Below are positions 1 to 6,277 of a DNA stretch of 9,195 nt, piece by piece. Within the stretch, counting starts at the first letter, position 1. Each line of letters starts with the position of its first letter. Made by a program: the position numbers and the translations under genes. Source of the stretch: DATEJJ01 sp039649115. Its GTDB lineage: Bacteria; Actinomycetota; Actinomycetes; Mycobacteriales; Micromonosporaceae. The stretch covers positions 1 through 9,195 of the forward strand of contig JBBWZQ010000243.1 of assembly GCA_039649115.1 (NCBI GenBank), given 5' to 3'. The notes beneath the pieces are model-generated. The model did not search any database. It was not told the DNA's origin and was given only the letters and a program-made list of their open reading frames with translations.

Positions 1-286
1 CCTTGGCGAGCGCCTGCGGCGGGACAAGGCTGGTGAGCCGGACCCCGGCGCGCAGCAGTTGCAGGGGGACCCGGACGTTGACCCGGCCTGGCCCATCACC
101 GCCGGAGTTGTCCTCCCAGTTGACCACTACGCGCAGGTACTTGGGTCGGGGTTTCGGGCGGGGCGCGGCTCCCGGCGGCGACTCGGGCTGTTCTCGTTCG
201 AGGGCGTCGATCAGCCGCTCGGCCTCGTCTGCGGTGATCTTGCCCGCGGCCAGCATCTGCAGGACCTGGCGGCGCTGCTCGTTCAT
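1..286 (-). CDS. SHOCT-like domain protein, partial at the left edge
   Basis: The 95 residues visible are the N-terminus of a protein that continues past the left edge. Residues 1-32 form a short amphipathic helical unit (MNEQRRQVLQMLAAGKIT, then ADEAERLIDAL) of the SHOCT-like type often found at the start of bacterial adhesin-like DUF4097/YvlB-type proteins. A Pro/Arg-rich linker follows at about 34-50. Then comes a beta-rich segment (KYLRVVVNWED, VNVRVPLQLLRAGVRL) that looks like the start of a second conserved domain. The ATG at 286-284 is preceded by a purine-rich GGGGAGGGG Shine-Dalgarno. It lies 22 nt downstream of the small membrane protein and is probably the last gene seen of a three-gene module with the DUF2089 protein. 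The molecular function is unknown; a membrane-stress or regulatory role is inference from context only. Confidence 0.8.
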   Translation of the reverse strand, partial: MNEQRRQVLQMLAAGKITADEAERLIDALEREQPESPPGAAPRPKPRPKYLRVVVNWEDNSGGDGPGRVNVRVPLQLLRAGVRLTSLVPPQALAK

Positions 287-308
287 CGTTGCCCCTCCCC
301 CTCGTGAC

Positions 309-569
309 TCACCTGACGCTGACCAGCAGGGCCGTCCGGCCGTCCTCGATCTCGAACCGGGCGCCGGGCAGCGCCCACAGCAGCTGCCCGGTGCCGCGCA
401 GCGCGCCCACCAGGCTGACCCGGAAGACGACGCAGGCGACCAGTCCGGCCAGCACGGCCAGCAGCAGCAGCGGTGACAGCAGCAGCACGACCGGCAGGAC
501 CGGGACGTACAGCCGCAGCCAGCGGCCGTCGCGACGGCGATGACGGTACGTCACCAACTGCGGGATCAT
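309..569 (-). CDS. Small single-pass membrane protein (hypothetical)
   Basis: This 86-residue protein has a basic N-terminus (residues 9-19 include RHRRRDGR). A long hydrophobic stretch at about 20-49 is Leu/Val-rich with three prolines, consistent with one transmembrane helix. The soluble tail of about 35 residues ends in a beta-like RFEIEDGRTALLVSVR. The positive-inside rule suggests the N-terminus is cytoplasmic and the tail outside. Its ATG overlaps the TGA of the upstream DUF2089 gene as ATGA (569-566), a classic translational-coupling arrangement. The SHOCT-like gene follows 22 nt later. I do not recognise a named family. The tight linkage suggests the three proteins act together, possibly with the DUF2089 protein as a regulator of a membrane component, but this is inferred from position alone. 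Confidence 0.8.
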   Translation of the reverse strand: MIPQLVTYRHRRRDGRWLRLYVPVLPVVLLLSPLLLLAVLAGLVACVVFRVSLVGALRGTGQLLWALPGARFEIEDGRTALLVSVR

Positions 570-847
570 CGGGACCTCGCCAGCTCGGCCAGCGCCTCCT
601 GGACGTTGATCTCACCCCGCCGCAGGCGGTCGACGACGTCGGCGCCGGTGGGCGCCGGGTCGGTGTCGACGAAGTCCAGCTGCTCGGCGATCCGGTTCAG
701 CCGGGCCTTGATCGTCGGGTAGCTCACCCCGAAGATCCGCTCCATCTCCTTGATCGAACCGTGCGAACGCACGAACGCGGCGACGAAAACCTGGTCGTCG
801 ATGCTGAGCTGGGCCAGCTGCGGCGGCTCGAACTGACCCTCGACCAC
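566..847 (-). CDS. DUF2089-type helix-turn-helix protein
   Basis: This 93-residue protein has the DUF2089 core: a helix 'QVFVAAFVRSHGSIKEMER' at about 19-37 followed by 'IFGVSYPTIKARLNRI' at 38-53, read as a helix-turn-helix in which SYPTIKARL would be the recognition helix. A C-terminal unit at about 70-90 (DRLRRGEINVQEALAEL) resembles the SHOCT-like helix of the protein two genes downstream. Family members often have an N-terminal Cys-rich zinc ribbon; this one has none. The start is a GTG at 847 with no convincing Shine-Dalgarno. Codons just upstream in the same frame (ARLTGSGVV) look like family sequence but hit a TGA at 886-884, so the N-terminus may be shortened or the start mis-set. 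The gene follows the BtuF-like gene by 43 nt and overlaps the membrane-protein ATG by 4 nt. Likely a small DNA-binding regulator; its target is unknown. Confidence 0.82.
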   Translation of the reverse strand: MVEGQFEPPQLAQLSIDDQVFVAAFVRSHGSIKEMERIFGVSYPTIKARLNRIAEQLDFVDTDPAPTGADVVDRLRRGEINVQEALAELARSR

Positions 848-890
848 GACGCCGCTGCCGGTGAGGCGAGCACGTGGCCGGGGTCACCGC

Positions 891-1619
891 CTACGCGGGC
901 ATGCCGCGCGACAGCTGACCCGCGAGCACCTCGCGGGCCTCCACAAGGGACGGTCCGTACCAGGTGAGGTGGCGCCCGGACACGAGGGCGTACGGTACGC
1001 CGGGGAACGCCTCGGGCCCGTCGGTGCCGGTGAACGCATACGGCTCGTCGGGCAGCACCAGGAGGTCGGGCCGCTGGGCGCGCAGCTCCTCCAGCGGGGG
1101 CCGGGGATAGCGCTCGGGCGCGTCCGCGTAGACGTTGTGGACGCCGAGCCGGGCGAGCACGTCACCGGCGAACGTGTCGCTGCCGAGCACCACCCAGGGG
1201 CGGCGCCAGACGGGCACCAGCGCGCGGGTCGTGCCGCCCGGTGGTGGCGCCGCCCAGACGCTGGCCGCGCGCGCCAGCCAGCCGGGGGCGGGCACGCCGA
1301 GTACCGCGAACATCTCCCGCATCTGCACGAGCGACTCGTCGACGGTGCGGGGACAGGTCACGTGCACGGCGACCCCGGCGGCGCGCAGGGCGAGCACGTC
1401 GGGCTCCCGGTTCTCCTCCGTGTTGGCGATCACCAGGTCGGGGCGCAGCGCCAGTACCTTGTCGACGGAGGGGTACTTGGAGCCGCCCACCCGGGCCACG
1501 GACAGGTCGGGCGGGTGGGCGCAGTAGTCGGTGGCGCCGACGAGCAACCCGGGCGCGGTGACCGCGATCGCCTCGGTCAGCGACGGGACGAGCGAGACGA
1601 CCCGGGCAGGTCGGGTCAC
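891..1619 (-). CDS. BtuF-like (helical-backbone) substrate-binding protein without signal peptide
   Basis: This 242-residue protein has the class III periplasmic-binding fold of BtuF/cobalamin- or metallophore-binding proteins. Strand one RVVSLVPSLTEAI is at 6-18, VGATDYCAHP is in the N-lobe, and KYPSVDKVLALRPDLVIAN is typical of the family. A C-lobe repeat includes TFAGDVLARLGVHNVYAD and LEELRAQRPDLLVLPDEPYAF. Family members are normally exported lipoproteins. Here the conserved first strand begins at residue 6, leaving no room for a signal peptide or lipobox, so the product should be cytoplasmic. The GTG at 1619 overlaps the TGA of the F420-reductase gene (GTGA), implying translational coupling. 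No permease or ATPase gene is visible next to it. Ligand unknown; a corrinoid or another tetrapyrrole/chelate is possible. A start farther upstream would lie inside the previous gene and is unlikely. Confidence 0.85.
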   Translation of the reverse strand: MTRPARVVSLVPSLTEAIAVTAPGLLVGATDYCAHPPDLSVARVGGSKYPSVDKVLALRPDLVIANTEENREPDVLALRAAGVAVHVTCPRTVDESLVQMREMFAVLGVPAPGWLARAASVWAAPPPGGTTRALVPVWRRPWVVLGSDTFAGDVLARLGVHNVYADAPERYPRPPLEELRAQRPDLLVLPDEPYAFTGTDGPEAFPGVPYALVSGRHLTWYGPSLVEAREVLAGQLSRGMPA

Positions 1620-2299
1620 GGCCCGGTGATCCGGATGCCGGCCCGTGTCTTGTACCGCCGGTTGACGGCGATGAGGTTGGCGGTCAGCGCCTCCACCTGC
1701 CCGGCGTTGCGCAGCCGCCCGGCGTACACGCCCCGCATGCCGCCGATCCGGCCGGCCAGCGCCTGTACCACCGCGGTCGCCTCGCGGTCCTCGCCCAGCA
1801 CGAGCACGTCCAGGTCGACCTCGGTCACCTCCGGGTCGATCAGCAGCGACGCGCTGACGTGGTGGAAGGCCGCGCACACCGTGGACTCCGGCAGCAGCGC
1901 GGCGGCCTGCTGCGCGGCGCTGCCCTCCGGTACCGGCAGCGGGAACGGTCCCTGCTTGTCGAAGCCGAGCGGGTTCACGCAGTCGACCACGAGCTTGCCG
2001 GCCAGCACCTCGCGCAGCGAGCCGACGAGATCGGCGTGGCCGTCGTACGGCACCGCGACGATGACCACGTCGGCTCCGCAGGCGAAGGCGTTGTCGCCGC
2101 CGGCGAGCAGGCCGGGCGGCACGCCGGGCAGCGCGGCGAGGCCGGCGGCCGCGCCGGCGCCCCGCTCGGCGCTGCGCGAGCCGATCCGCACCCGGTGGCC
2201 GGAGCGCGCGAACCGGTATGCCAGTCCCCTGCCCTGGTCGCCGGTCCCGCCGAGGATGCCCACCGAATGACCCGCCACGTCAGGAAGCATGCATCCCAT
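1616..2299 (-). CDS. npdG: NADPH-dependent F420 reductase (F420H2:NADP oxidoreductase)
   Basis: This family exchanges hydride between NADP(H) and the deazaflavin coenzyme F420 in the cytosol, supplying F420H2 in actinobacteria. The 227 residues begin with a Rossmann dinucleotide loop (VGILGGTGDQGRGLAYR, residues 13-29). The phosphate-binding end of strand two is IGSRSAER (39-46), where Ser41 and Arg42 would contact the NADP 2'-phosphate. Later family landmarks are VVIVAVPYDGH, VVDCVNPLGF and the C-terminal helix with NAGQVEALTANLIAVN. The length is normal. ATG codons at 2299 and 2290 are both in frame and neither has a strong Shine-Dalgarno, so the N-terminus is uncertain by a few residues. 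It sits 15 nt after the acyl-CoA synthetase and overlaps the BtuF-like gene by 4 nt. The family is clear; direction and partner reaction are not visible. Confidence 0.9.
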   Translation of the reverse strand: MGCMLPDVAGHSVGILGGTGDQGRGLAYRFARSGHRVRIGSRSAERGAGAAAGLAALPGVPPGLLAGGDNAFACGADVVIVAVPYDGHADLVGSLREVLAGKLVVDCVNPLGFDKQGPFPLPVPEGSAAQQAAALLPESTVCAAFHHVSASLLIDPEVTEVDLDVLVLGEDREATAVVQALAGRIGGMRGVYAGRLRNAGQVEALTANLIAVNRRYKTRAGIRITGP

Positions 2300-2314
2300 C
2301 GTAATCTTGGTGGC

Positions 2315-4033
2315 TCAGCCCTTCAGGTCGGGGAAGTCGTCCTCCCAGAACTCCGCCGCCGAACGCGTGCCCGAGCGCCGCGTCTCCGCGCCGCGCAACT
2401 CCACCCGGCGTATCTTGCCCGAGATCGTCTTCGGCAGCTCCGCGAACTCGATGCGCCGCACCCGCTTGTAGGGCGCGAGGCGCTGGCGGGCGAACCGGAG
2501 GATGGCCAGCGCCGTGTCCGCGTCCGCGGCGAAGCCGGCGGCCAGGACGACATACGCCTTGGGTACCGCGAGGCGCAGCGGATCGGGCGACGGCACCACG
2601 GCGGCCTCGGCGACCGCCTCGTGCTCCAGCAGCACCGACTCCAGCTCGAACGGCGAGATCCGGTAGTCCGAGGCCTTGAACACATCGTCGGTGCGCCCGA
2701 CGTAGGTGATGTACCCGTCCGCGTCGCGGCTGGCCACGTCGCCGGTGTGGTACAGGCCGTCGCGCATGGCCTGCGCGGTGCGCGCCTCGTCGTCGCGGTA
2801 CCCGACCATGAGGCCGAGCGGGCGGTGCGACAGGACCAGGCACAGCTCGCCCTCGGCACCCGGTACTCCGGTCAGCGGATCCGCGAGCACCACCCGGTAT
2901 CCGGGCAGCGGCCGGCCCATCGAGCCCAGCCGCAACTCCTGCCCCGGCGAGTTGCCGACCGACGCGGTCGTCTCGGTCTGCCCGTACCCGTCCCGCACGG
3001 TGATGTCCCACGCGGCGCGTACCTGTTCGATGACCTCCGGGTTGAGCGGCTCACCGGCGGCCACGCACTCACGGAAGGGCACCTGCCAGCTGCTCAGGTC
3101 GGCCTGGATCAGCATCCGCCACACAGTGGGCGGCGCGCACAGGGTGGTGACGCCGCAGCGCACGGCGGTGTCGAGCAGCGGACCGGCGGCGAAGCGGGCG
3201 TAGTTGACGACGAGGACGGTCGCCGCGGCGTTCCACGGCGCGAACACGTTGCTCCAGGCGTGCTTCGCCCAGCCGGGCGAGGAGATGTTGAGGTGGACGT
3301 CGCCGGGGCGCAGGCCGATCCAGTACATCGTGGACAGATGGCCGACCGGGTAGGACACGTGGGTGTGCTCGACGAGTTTGGGCGACGCGGTCGTGCCGGA
3401 CGTGAAGTACAGCAGCATCGGGTCGGACGGGTCGGTGGGACCGTCCTCACTGGAGTCGTCGAGAGAGGCGTACGCCCCGGCGTAGTCCAGCCAGTCCGGG
3501 CCGCCGGTCGCCGCGCCCGCACCGACCGCGATGCGCGTCCACCCGCCCGGTACCCCCTTGAAGGTGGCGGTGTCCACGTCACGCGCGATGACGTGCGCCA
3601 CGCTGCCCCGCGCCACGCGGTCGGCCAGATCGGCGGTGCTGAGCAGCGTGCTGGCCGGGACGACGACCGCGCCGAGCTTCATGGCCGCGAGCAGCGTCTC
3701 CCACAGCTCCAGCTGGTTGCCGAGCATGACGAGCAGCCGGTCGCCGCGCTGGACGCCCAGCGCGCGCAGCCAGCCGGCGACCTGTGAGGAGCGCGCGGAC
3801 AGCTCGGCAAAGGTCAGCCTTGCCTCCCGGCCGTCCTCCTCCACGATCCACAGCGCGGTCTGCGCGGCGTGCTCCACCGCGAGTACCCCGTCGAACCAGT
3901 CCCGGGCCCAGTTGAACTCGCGCAGCGCGGGCCACCCGAACTCCTCGTAGGCCGCGGCGTAGTCGTCCCGGTTGGCCAGCAGCAGGTCGCGGGCGGCCCG
4001 GAAGGCGGCCACATCGGCATCGATGTCGATCAC
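2315..4033 (-). CDS. AMP-binding acyl-CoA synthetase (medium-chain/AcsA-like)
   Basis: This is an ANL-superfamily enzyme that adenylates a carboxylic acid with ATP and transfers it to CoA. The 572 residues show the diagnostic motifs in order: P-loop YFTSGTTASPK (209-219), DGYGQTET (348-355), YHTGD (428-432), hinge and A8 region GRTDDVFKASDYRISPFELE (446-465) and PKTISGKIRR with the catalytic lysine at 540. Overall it resembles medium-chain acyl-CoA/acetoacetyl-CoA-type synthetases; the acid cannot be read from sequence. A longer reading frame extends upstream to 4135, but I chose the GTG at 4033 because a consensus AAGGAGG lies 7 nt before it and the protein there begins like its relatives. 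That Shine-Dalgarno sits inside the last codons of the RNase gene and the start shares one base with the RNase TAG, so the pair should be co-translated. Intact; no missing key residue. Confidence 0.95.
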   Translation of the reverse strand: MIDIDADVAAFRAARDLLLANRDDYAAAYEEFGWPALREFNWARDWFDGVLAVEHAAQTALWIVEEDGREARLTFAELSARSSQVAGWLRALGVQRGDRLLVMLGNQLELWETLLAAMKLGAVVVPASTLLSTADLADRVARGSVAHVIARDVDTATFKGVPGGWTRIAVGAGAATGGPDWLDYAGAYASLDDSSEDGPTDPSDPMLLYFTSGTTASPKLVEHTHVSYPVGHLSTMYWIGLRPGDVHLNISSPGWAKHAWSNVFAPWNAAATVLVVNYARFAAGPLLDTAVRCGVTTLCAPPTVWRMLIQADLSSWQVPFRECVAAGEPLNPEVIEQVRAAWDITVRDGYGQTETTASVGNSPGQELRLGSMGRPLPGYRVVLADPLTGVPGAEGELCLVLSHRPLGLMVGYRDDEARTAQAMRDGLYHTGDVASRDADGYITYVGRTDDVFKASDYRISPFELESVLLEHEAVAEAAVVPSPDPLRLAVPKAYVVLAAGFAADADTALAILRFARQRLAPYKRVRRIEFAELPKTISGKIRRVELRGAETRRSGTRSAAEFWEDDFPDLKG

Positions 4034-5445
4034 TATGAAACCTCCTTGTGGAACAGCACCCGCCGGCTGGCCGGATCGGCGACCGTGAGCGCCACGGGTA
4101 CCCGCGAACCGAGCGCGAACCCCTCCCCCTCGCACCTGGCCCGCACCGGCGGGTCGTCGATCGCGATGACGGCACGGGACTCCTCGACGTCCAGCACGCC
4201 GGCCTCGAACTTCTCACCCACCCGGCCCTGCAGCAGCACCGCCTCGGTCAGGTCGATCGCACCGCGGTTCGCCGCCGAGGCGCGCCGGTCGCTGGTGGAC
4301 ATGGCCTCGGGCAGCCGGGGCAGCGCCTCCCGCACCCAGTCGGGTACCTCCGCGCCCGCGTGCAGCGCCAGGCAGGCCTCGGTGGCATACCGGTCGGCGA
4401 GCCGGCGCAGCGGCGCGGTCACGTGCGCGTACGGCGCCGCGACCGCGGCCTGCTCCGGCTGGTCGGGTGCGGTCCCGTCAAACGGCGTGTAGCCCGCGCC
4501 ACGCATCAGCTCGGCGGCCTGGTCGAGGAAGGCGGCACCGCGCGGGTCGCCCGGGTCGACCGAGGCGATGACGCGCCCCGGGGCGGCGCCCTCGGGCCAC
4601 CCGATGGCGAGCGAGGTGGCCGCCGCGCGCAGCTTCGCCAGGGCACCCGGCGGCGGTGGCGGCATGGTGCGCAGCAGGCCGACCTTGCCGGCGAGCATGA
4701 TCTGCGCGGCCACCATGCCGGTCAGGAGGGAGATCTGCGCGTTGTACTCCTCGACCGGCACCGGCGCGATCAGCGCGAGCCGCCACCCTCCACTGTCGAC
4801 AGGTTCGACCTCCTGCGCGGGGATGGGCAGGTTGATGGCGCCACGCGCCAGCCCCCGCTCGATGAGCAGCCGGCCGATCTCGGGGAGCAGGGCGATGGGT
4901 CCGGCCACCCGGCCGGCGTCCACGCCGACCTGTACCGCGGCGTAGTTGAGCTTGGCGCGGCTGCGGACGGCGGCGCGCTGCACGGCCACGTCGCGCACGG
5001 CGCCGTCGGCGTCGAGGTCGATGGTCCACACGACGGCCGGGCGCACCTGGTCGGGCAGCAGGCTCGCGGCGCCCTCGGAGAGCACGGCCGGGTGCAGCGG
5101 CACCTTCCCGTCGGGAAGATAGACGGTCTGCCCGCGGCGCCAGGTCTCGGCCGCCAGTTCGCCGCCGGGCGGGACGAAGGCGCTGACGTCGGCGATCGCG
5201 TACCGCACACGGTAACCGCCGCCCTCCCGCCTCGCCAGGCACATGGCCTGGTCGAGATCCATCGAGGACGGCGGATCAATGGTGACGAACGGAAGGTCGG
5301 TCCGGTCGACCGGTGGCGGCGGCGGTGCCGCGGCTGCCGCGTCGGCTTCCGCCTGCGCCGCGGGCGGGAACCGCACAGGCAGTTCCAGCTCGCGGCGCAG
5401 GGCCGAGAAGTCGATGCGTGGGGCAAGCACACGTCTGATGACCAC
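4033..5445 (-). CDS. RNB-domain ribonuclease (RNase II/R family, short form)
   Basis: A processive 3'-5' exoribonuclease family member of 470 residues. After about 50 residues with an Ala/Pro linker, the catalytic RNB domain begins with TIDPPSSMDLDQAM. Asp57, Asp63 and Asp65 align with E. coli RNase II Asp201, Asp207 and Asp209, while the position of Asp210 is Gln66. VRYAIADVSAFV and LPDGKVPLHP follow, and the domain ends near YAHVTAPLRRLADRY, where Arg347 probably matches the essential Arg500. The last about 90 residues are beta-rich and could be an S1-like RNA-binding OB fold. The N-terminal cold-shock domains of RNase II/R are absent. GTG at 5445 is the first start after an in-frame TGA at 5451-5449 and has no Shine-Dalgarno; a TACACT hexamer just upstream suggests a leaderless message. 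The next gene starts on its stop codon. Activity is probable but the metal-site change means it is not certain. Confidence 0.92.
   Translation of the reverse strand: MVIRRVLAPRIDFSALRRELELPVRFPPAAQAEADAAAAAPPPPPVDRTDLPFVTIDPPSSMDLDQAMCLARREGGGYRVRYAIADVSAFVPPGGELAAETWRRGQTVYLPDGKVPLHPAVLSEGAASLLPDQVRPAVVWTIDLDADGAVRDVAVQRAAVRSRAKLNYAAVQVGVDAGRVAGPIALLPEIGRLLIERGLARGAINLPIPAQEVEPVDSGGWRLALIAPVPVEEYNAQISLLTGMVAAQIMLAGKVGLLRTMPPPPPGALAKLRAAATSLAIGWPEGAAPGRVIASVDPGDPRGAAFLDQAAELMRGAGYTPFDGTAPDQPEQAAVAAPYAHVTAPLRRLADRYATEACLALHAGAEVPDWVREALPRLPEAMSTSDRRASAANRGAIDLTEAVLLQGRVGEKFEAGVLDVEESRAVIAIDDPPVRARCEGEGFALGSRVPVALTVADPASRRVLFHKEVS
4041..4047 (-). promoter_or_regulatory. Strong Shine-Dalgarno for the acyl-CoA synthetase
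   Basis: On the minus strand this reads AAGGAGG, ending 7 nt before the GTG at 4033-4031. It lies wholly within the 3' end of the RNase coding sequence (codons for Lys-Glu-Val). It decides the start of the downstream gene against the longer in-frame alternative at 4135. Confidence 0.85.
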
Positions 5446-5450
5446 GCATC

Positions 5451-5456
5451 AGTGTA
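5451..5456 (-). promoter_or_regulatory. Candidate -10 box for a leaderless RNase transcript
   Basis: The minus strand reads TACACT, then GATGC, then the GTG start. The 5-nt gap would put transcription start on or next to the first base of the GTG, and there is no Shine-Dalgarno, as expected for the leaderless genes common in actinobacteria. No convincing -35 hexamer is visible in the short gap to the H1-like gene. Some reads could also come from the H1-like gene upstream, since no terminator is seen at 5446-5484. Confidence 0.5.
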
Positions 5457-5484
5457 ACGACGGCGGAGCCGATCGCGGTTGCGC

Positions 5485-6234
5485 TCAGCTCGTGGAGGCG
5501 CTCCCTCGCCGCGCGGCCGTGGTGCTCGTGCGCCTGGCGGTGGCTGTGCCGGATGCCGCCGTGCGCCTCGCCGCCGGTGCCGGTGCCGGTGCCGCCGTGC
5601 GCGTGGCGGCGGGTGCCGCCGTGCGGTTCGCCGCGGCGGTGGTGCGCGTCGAGGCCGCGGTGCCGCGGCTCGCGGCGGCGCTGGTGCGCTTGGCCGTGGA
5701 CGTGGCGCGCTTGGCGGGAGCCGTGCCGCGCGTGGTCGCGGCCGTGGTGCGGCGCGCGGCCGGTGTCGCGCGGCCCGCCGCCGTGGTCTTCTTGGCGGCG
5801 GTGCGCTTCGCGGGCGTGGCCTTCTTGGCGGCGGTACTCTTGGCGGCCGTGCTCTTGGCAGCCGTCGTCTTCTTCGCGGCGGTCGTCTTCTTCGCCGCCG
5901 CCGTGGTCTTCTTGGCCGCCGTGGTGGTCTTCTTGGCCGCCGTCGACCGGGTCGCGGTCGCCTTCTTGGCGGGTGCCGTCTTCTTCGCGGCGGTCGTGGT
6001 CCTCTTGGCCGCGGTGGTCCGCTTCGCGGTCGTGGCCTTCTTGGCCGGTGCCGCCTTGGTGGCGGTGGTGGTCCTCTTGGCCGCGGTGGTCCGCTTCGCG
6101 GTTGTCGCCGTCTTGGCCGGTGCGGCCTTCTTGGCCGCGGACTTCTTCACGGGGGTGGCCTTCGCCGCCACCGTCTTCTTCGCGGCCGCGCGCTTCGCGG
6201 CCGTCGTCGTCGTGGCCTTCTTCGCTACGGCCAT
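5485..6234 (-). CDS. Histone H1-like Lys/Ala-rich nucleoid protein
   Basis: A 249-residue low-complexity protein made almost only of Ala, Thr, Lys, Arg, Pro and Ser, with AAKKTT, APAKKA and AAKRTT units resembling the tails of eukaryotic H1 and of actinobacterial HU-like proteins. It has no acidic, aromatic, Leu or Ile residue and no HU fold, so it is likely disordered and binds DNA (or RNA) by charge. Charge is unevenly arranged: residues 1-150 carry 37 Lys and 7 Arg, residues 151-249 only 2 Lys but 16 Arg. ATG at 6234 has a good AGGAGGG 5 nt upstream (6246-6240); a longer in-frame reading up to 6465 runs through the neighbouring gene and is rejected. Internal repeats are obvious in DNA and protein. 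A role in nucleoid compaction is inferred from composition. The RNase gene starts 39 nt downstream. Confidence 0.85.
   Translation of the reverse strand: MAVAKKATTTTAAKRAAAKKTVAAKATPVKKSAAKKAAPAKTATTAKRTTAAKRTTTATKAAPAKKATTAKRTTAAKRTTTAAKKTAPAKKATATRSTAAKKTTTAAKKTTAAAKKTTAAKKTTAAKSTAAKSTAAKKATPAKRTAAKKTTAAGRATPAARRTTAATTRGTAPAKRATSTAKRTSAAASRGTAASTRTTAAANRTAAPAATRTAAPAPAPAARRTAASGTATARRTSTTAARRGSASTS
5996..6102 (-). repeat. 72-nt-period internal duplication in the H1-like gene
   Basis: A 35-nt block at 5996-6030 is repeated identically at 6068-6102, exactly 72 nt (24 codons) apart, with similar flanking sequence. In protein it gives two copies of TAKRTTAAKRTTT (about residues 45-57 and 69-81), each followed by an APAK unit. 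Identity at synonymous positions suggests a recent duplication or gene conversion rather than amino-acid selection alone. Confidence 0.85.
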
Positions 6235-6247
6235 CGGGTCCCTCCTG

Positions 6248-6271
6248 TGGGAAGTGTGTGGGAACTGGGAA
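6248..6271. repeat. Three TGGGAA direct repeats before the H1-like gene
   Basis: TGGGAA occurs on the plus strand at 6248-6253, 6259-6264 and 6266-6271 (TTCCCA on the coding strand), at offsets of 11 and 7 nt. The cluster sits 14-37 nt upstream of the H1-like ATG, next to the Shine-Dalgarno. It would be in the 5' leader or core promoter. It could be a protein-binding site or chance in a short, unusually AT-rich gap. Confidence 0.45.
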
Positions 6272-6277
6272 TTGAAT

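Noticed and set aside
1620..1877. Upstream extension of the BtuF-like protein to 1877
   Set aside because: It would run through npdG in another frame, is Arg/Gly-rich, and the conserved fold starts just after the GTG at 1619.
861..3787. Long plus-strand open frames (861-2270 and 1859-3787)
   Set aside because: They lie antisense to npdG, the BtuF-like gene and the acyl-CoA synthetase, have Arg/Gly/His-rich translations with no motifs, and arise from high third-position GC.
4034..4135. Upstream extension of the acyl-CoA synthetase to 4135
   Set aside because: The extra 34 residues lie inside the RNase coding region and the strong AAGGAGG is placed for the GTG at 4033.
4048..5457. Plus-strand open frame of 469 codons over the RNase
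   Set aside because: Exact antisense shadow of the RNase gene; the translation has no recognisable domain.
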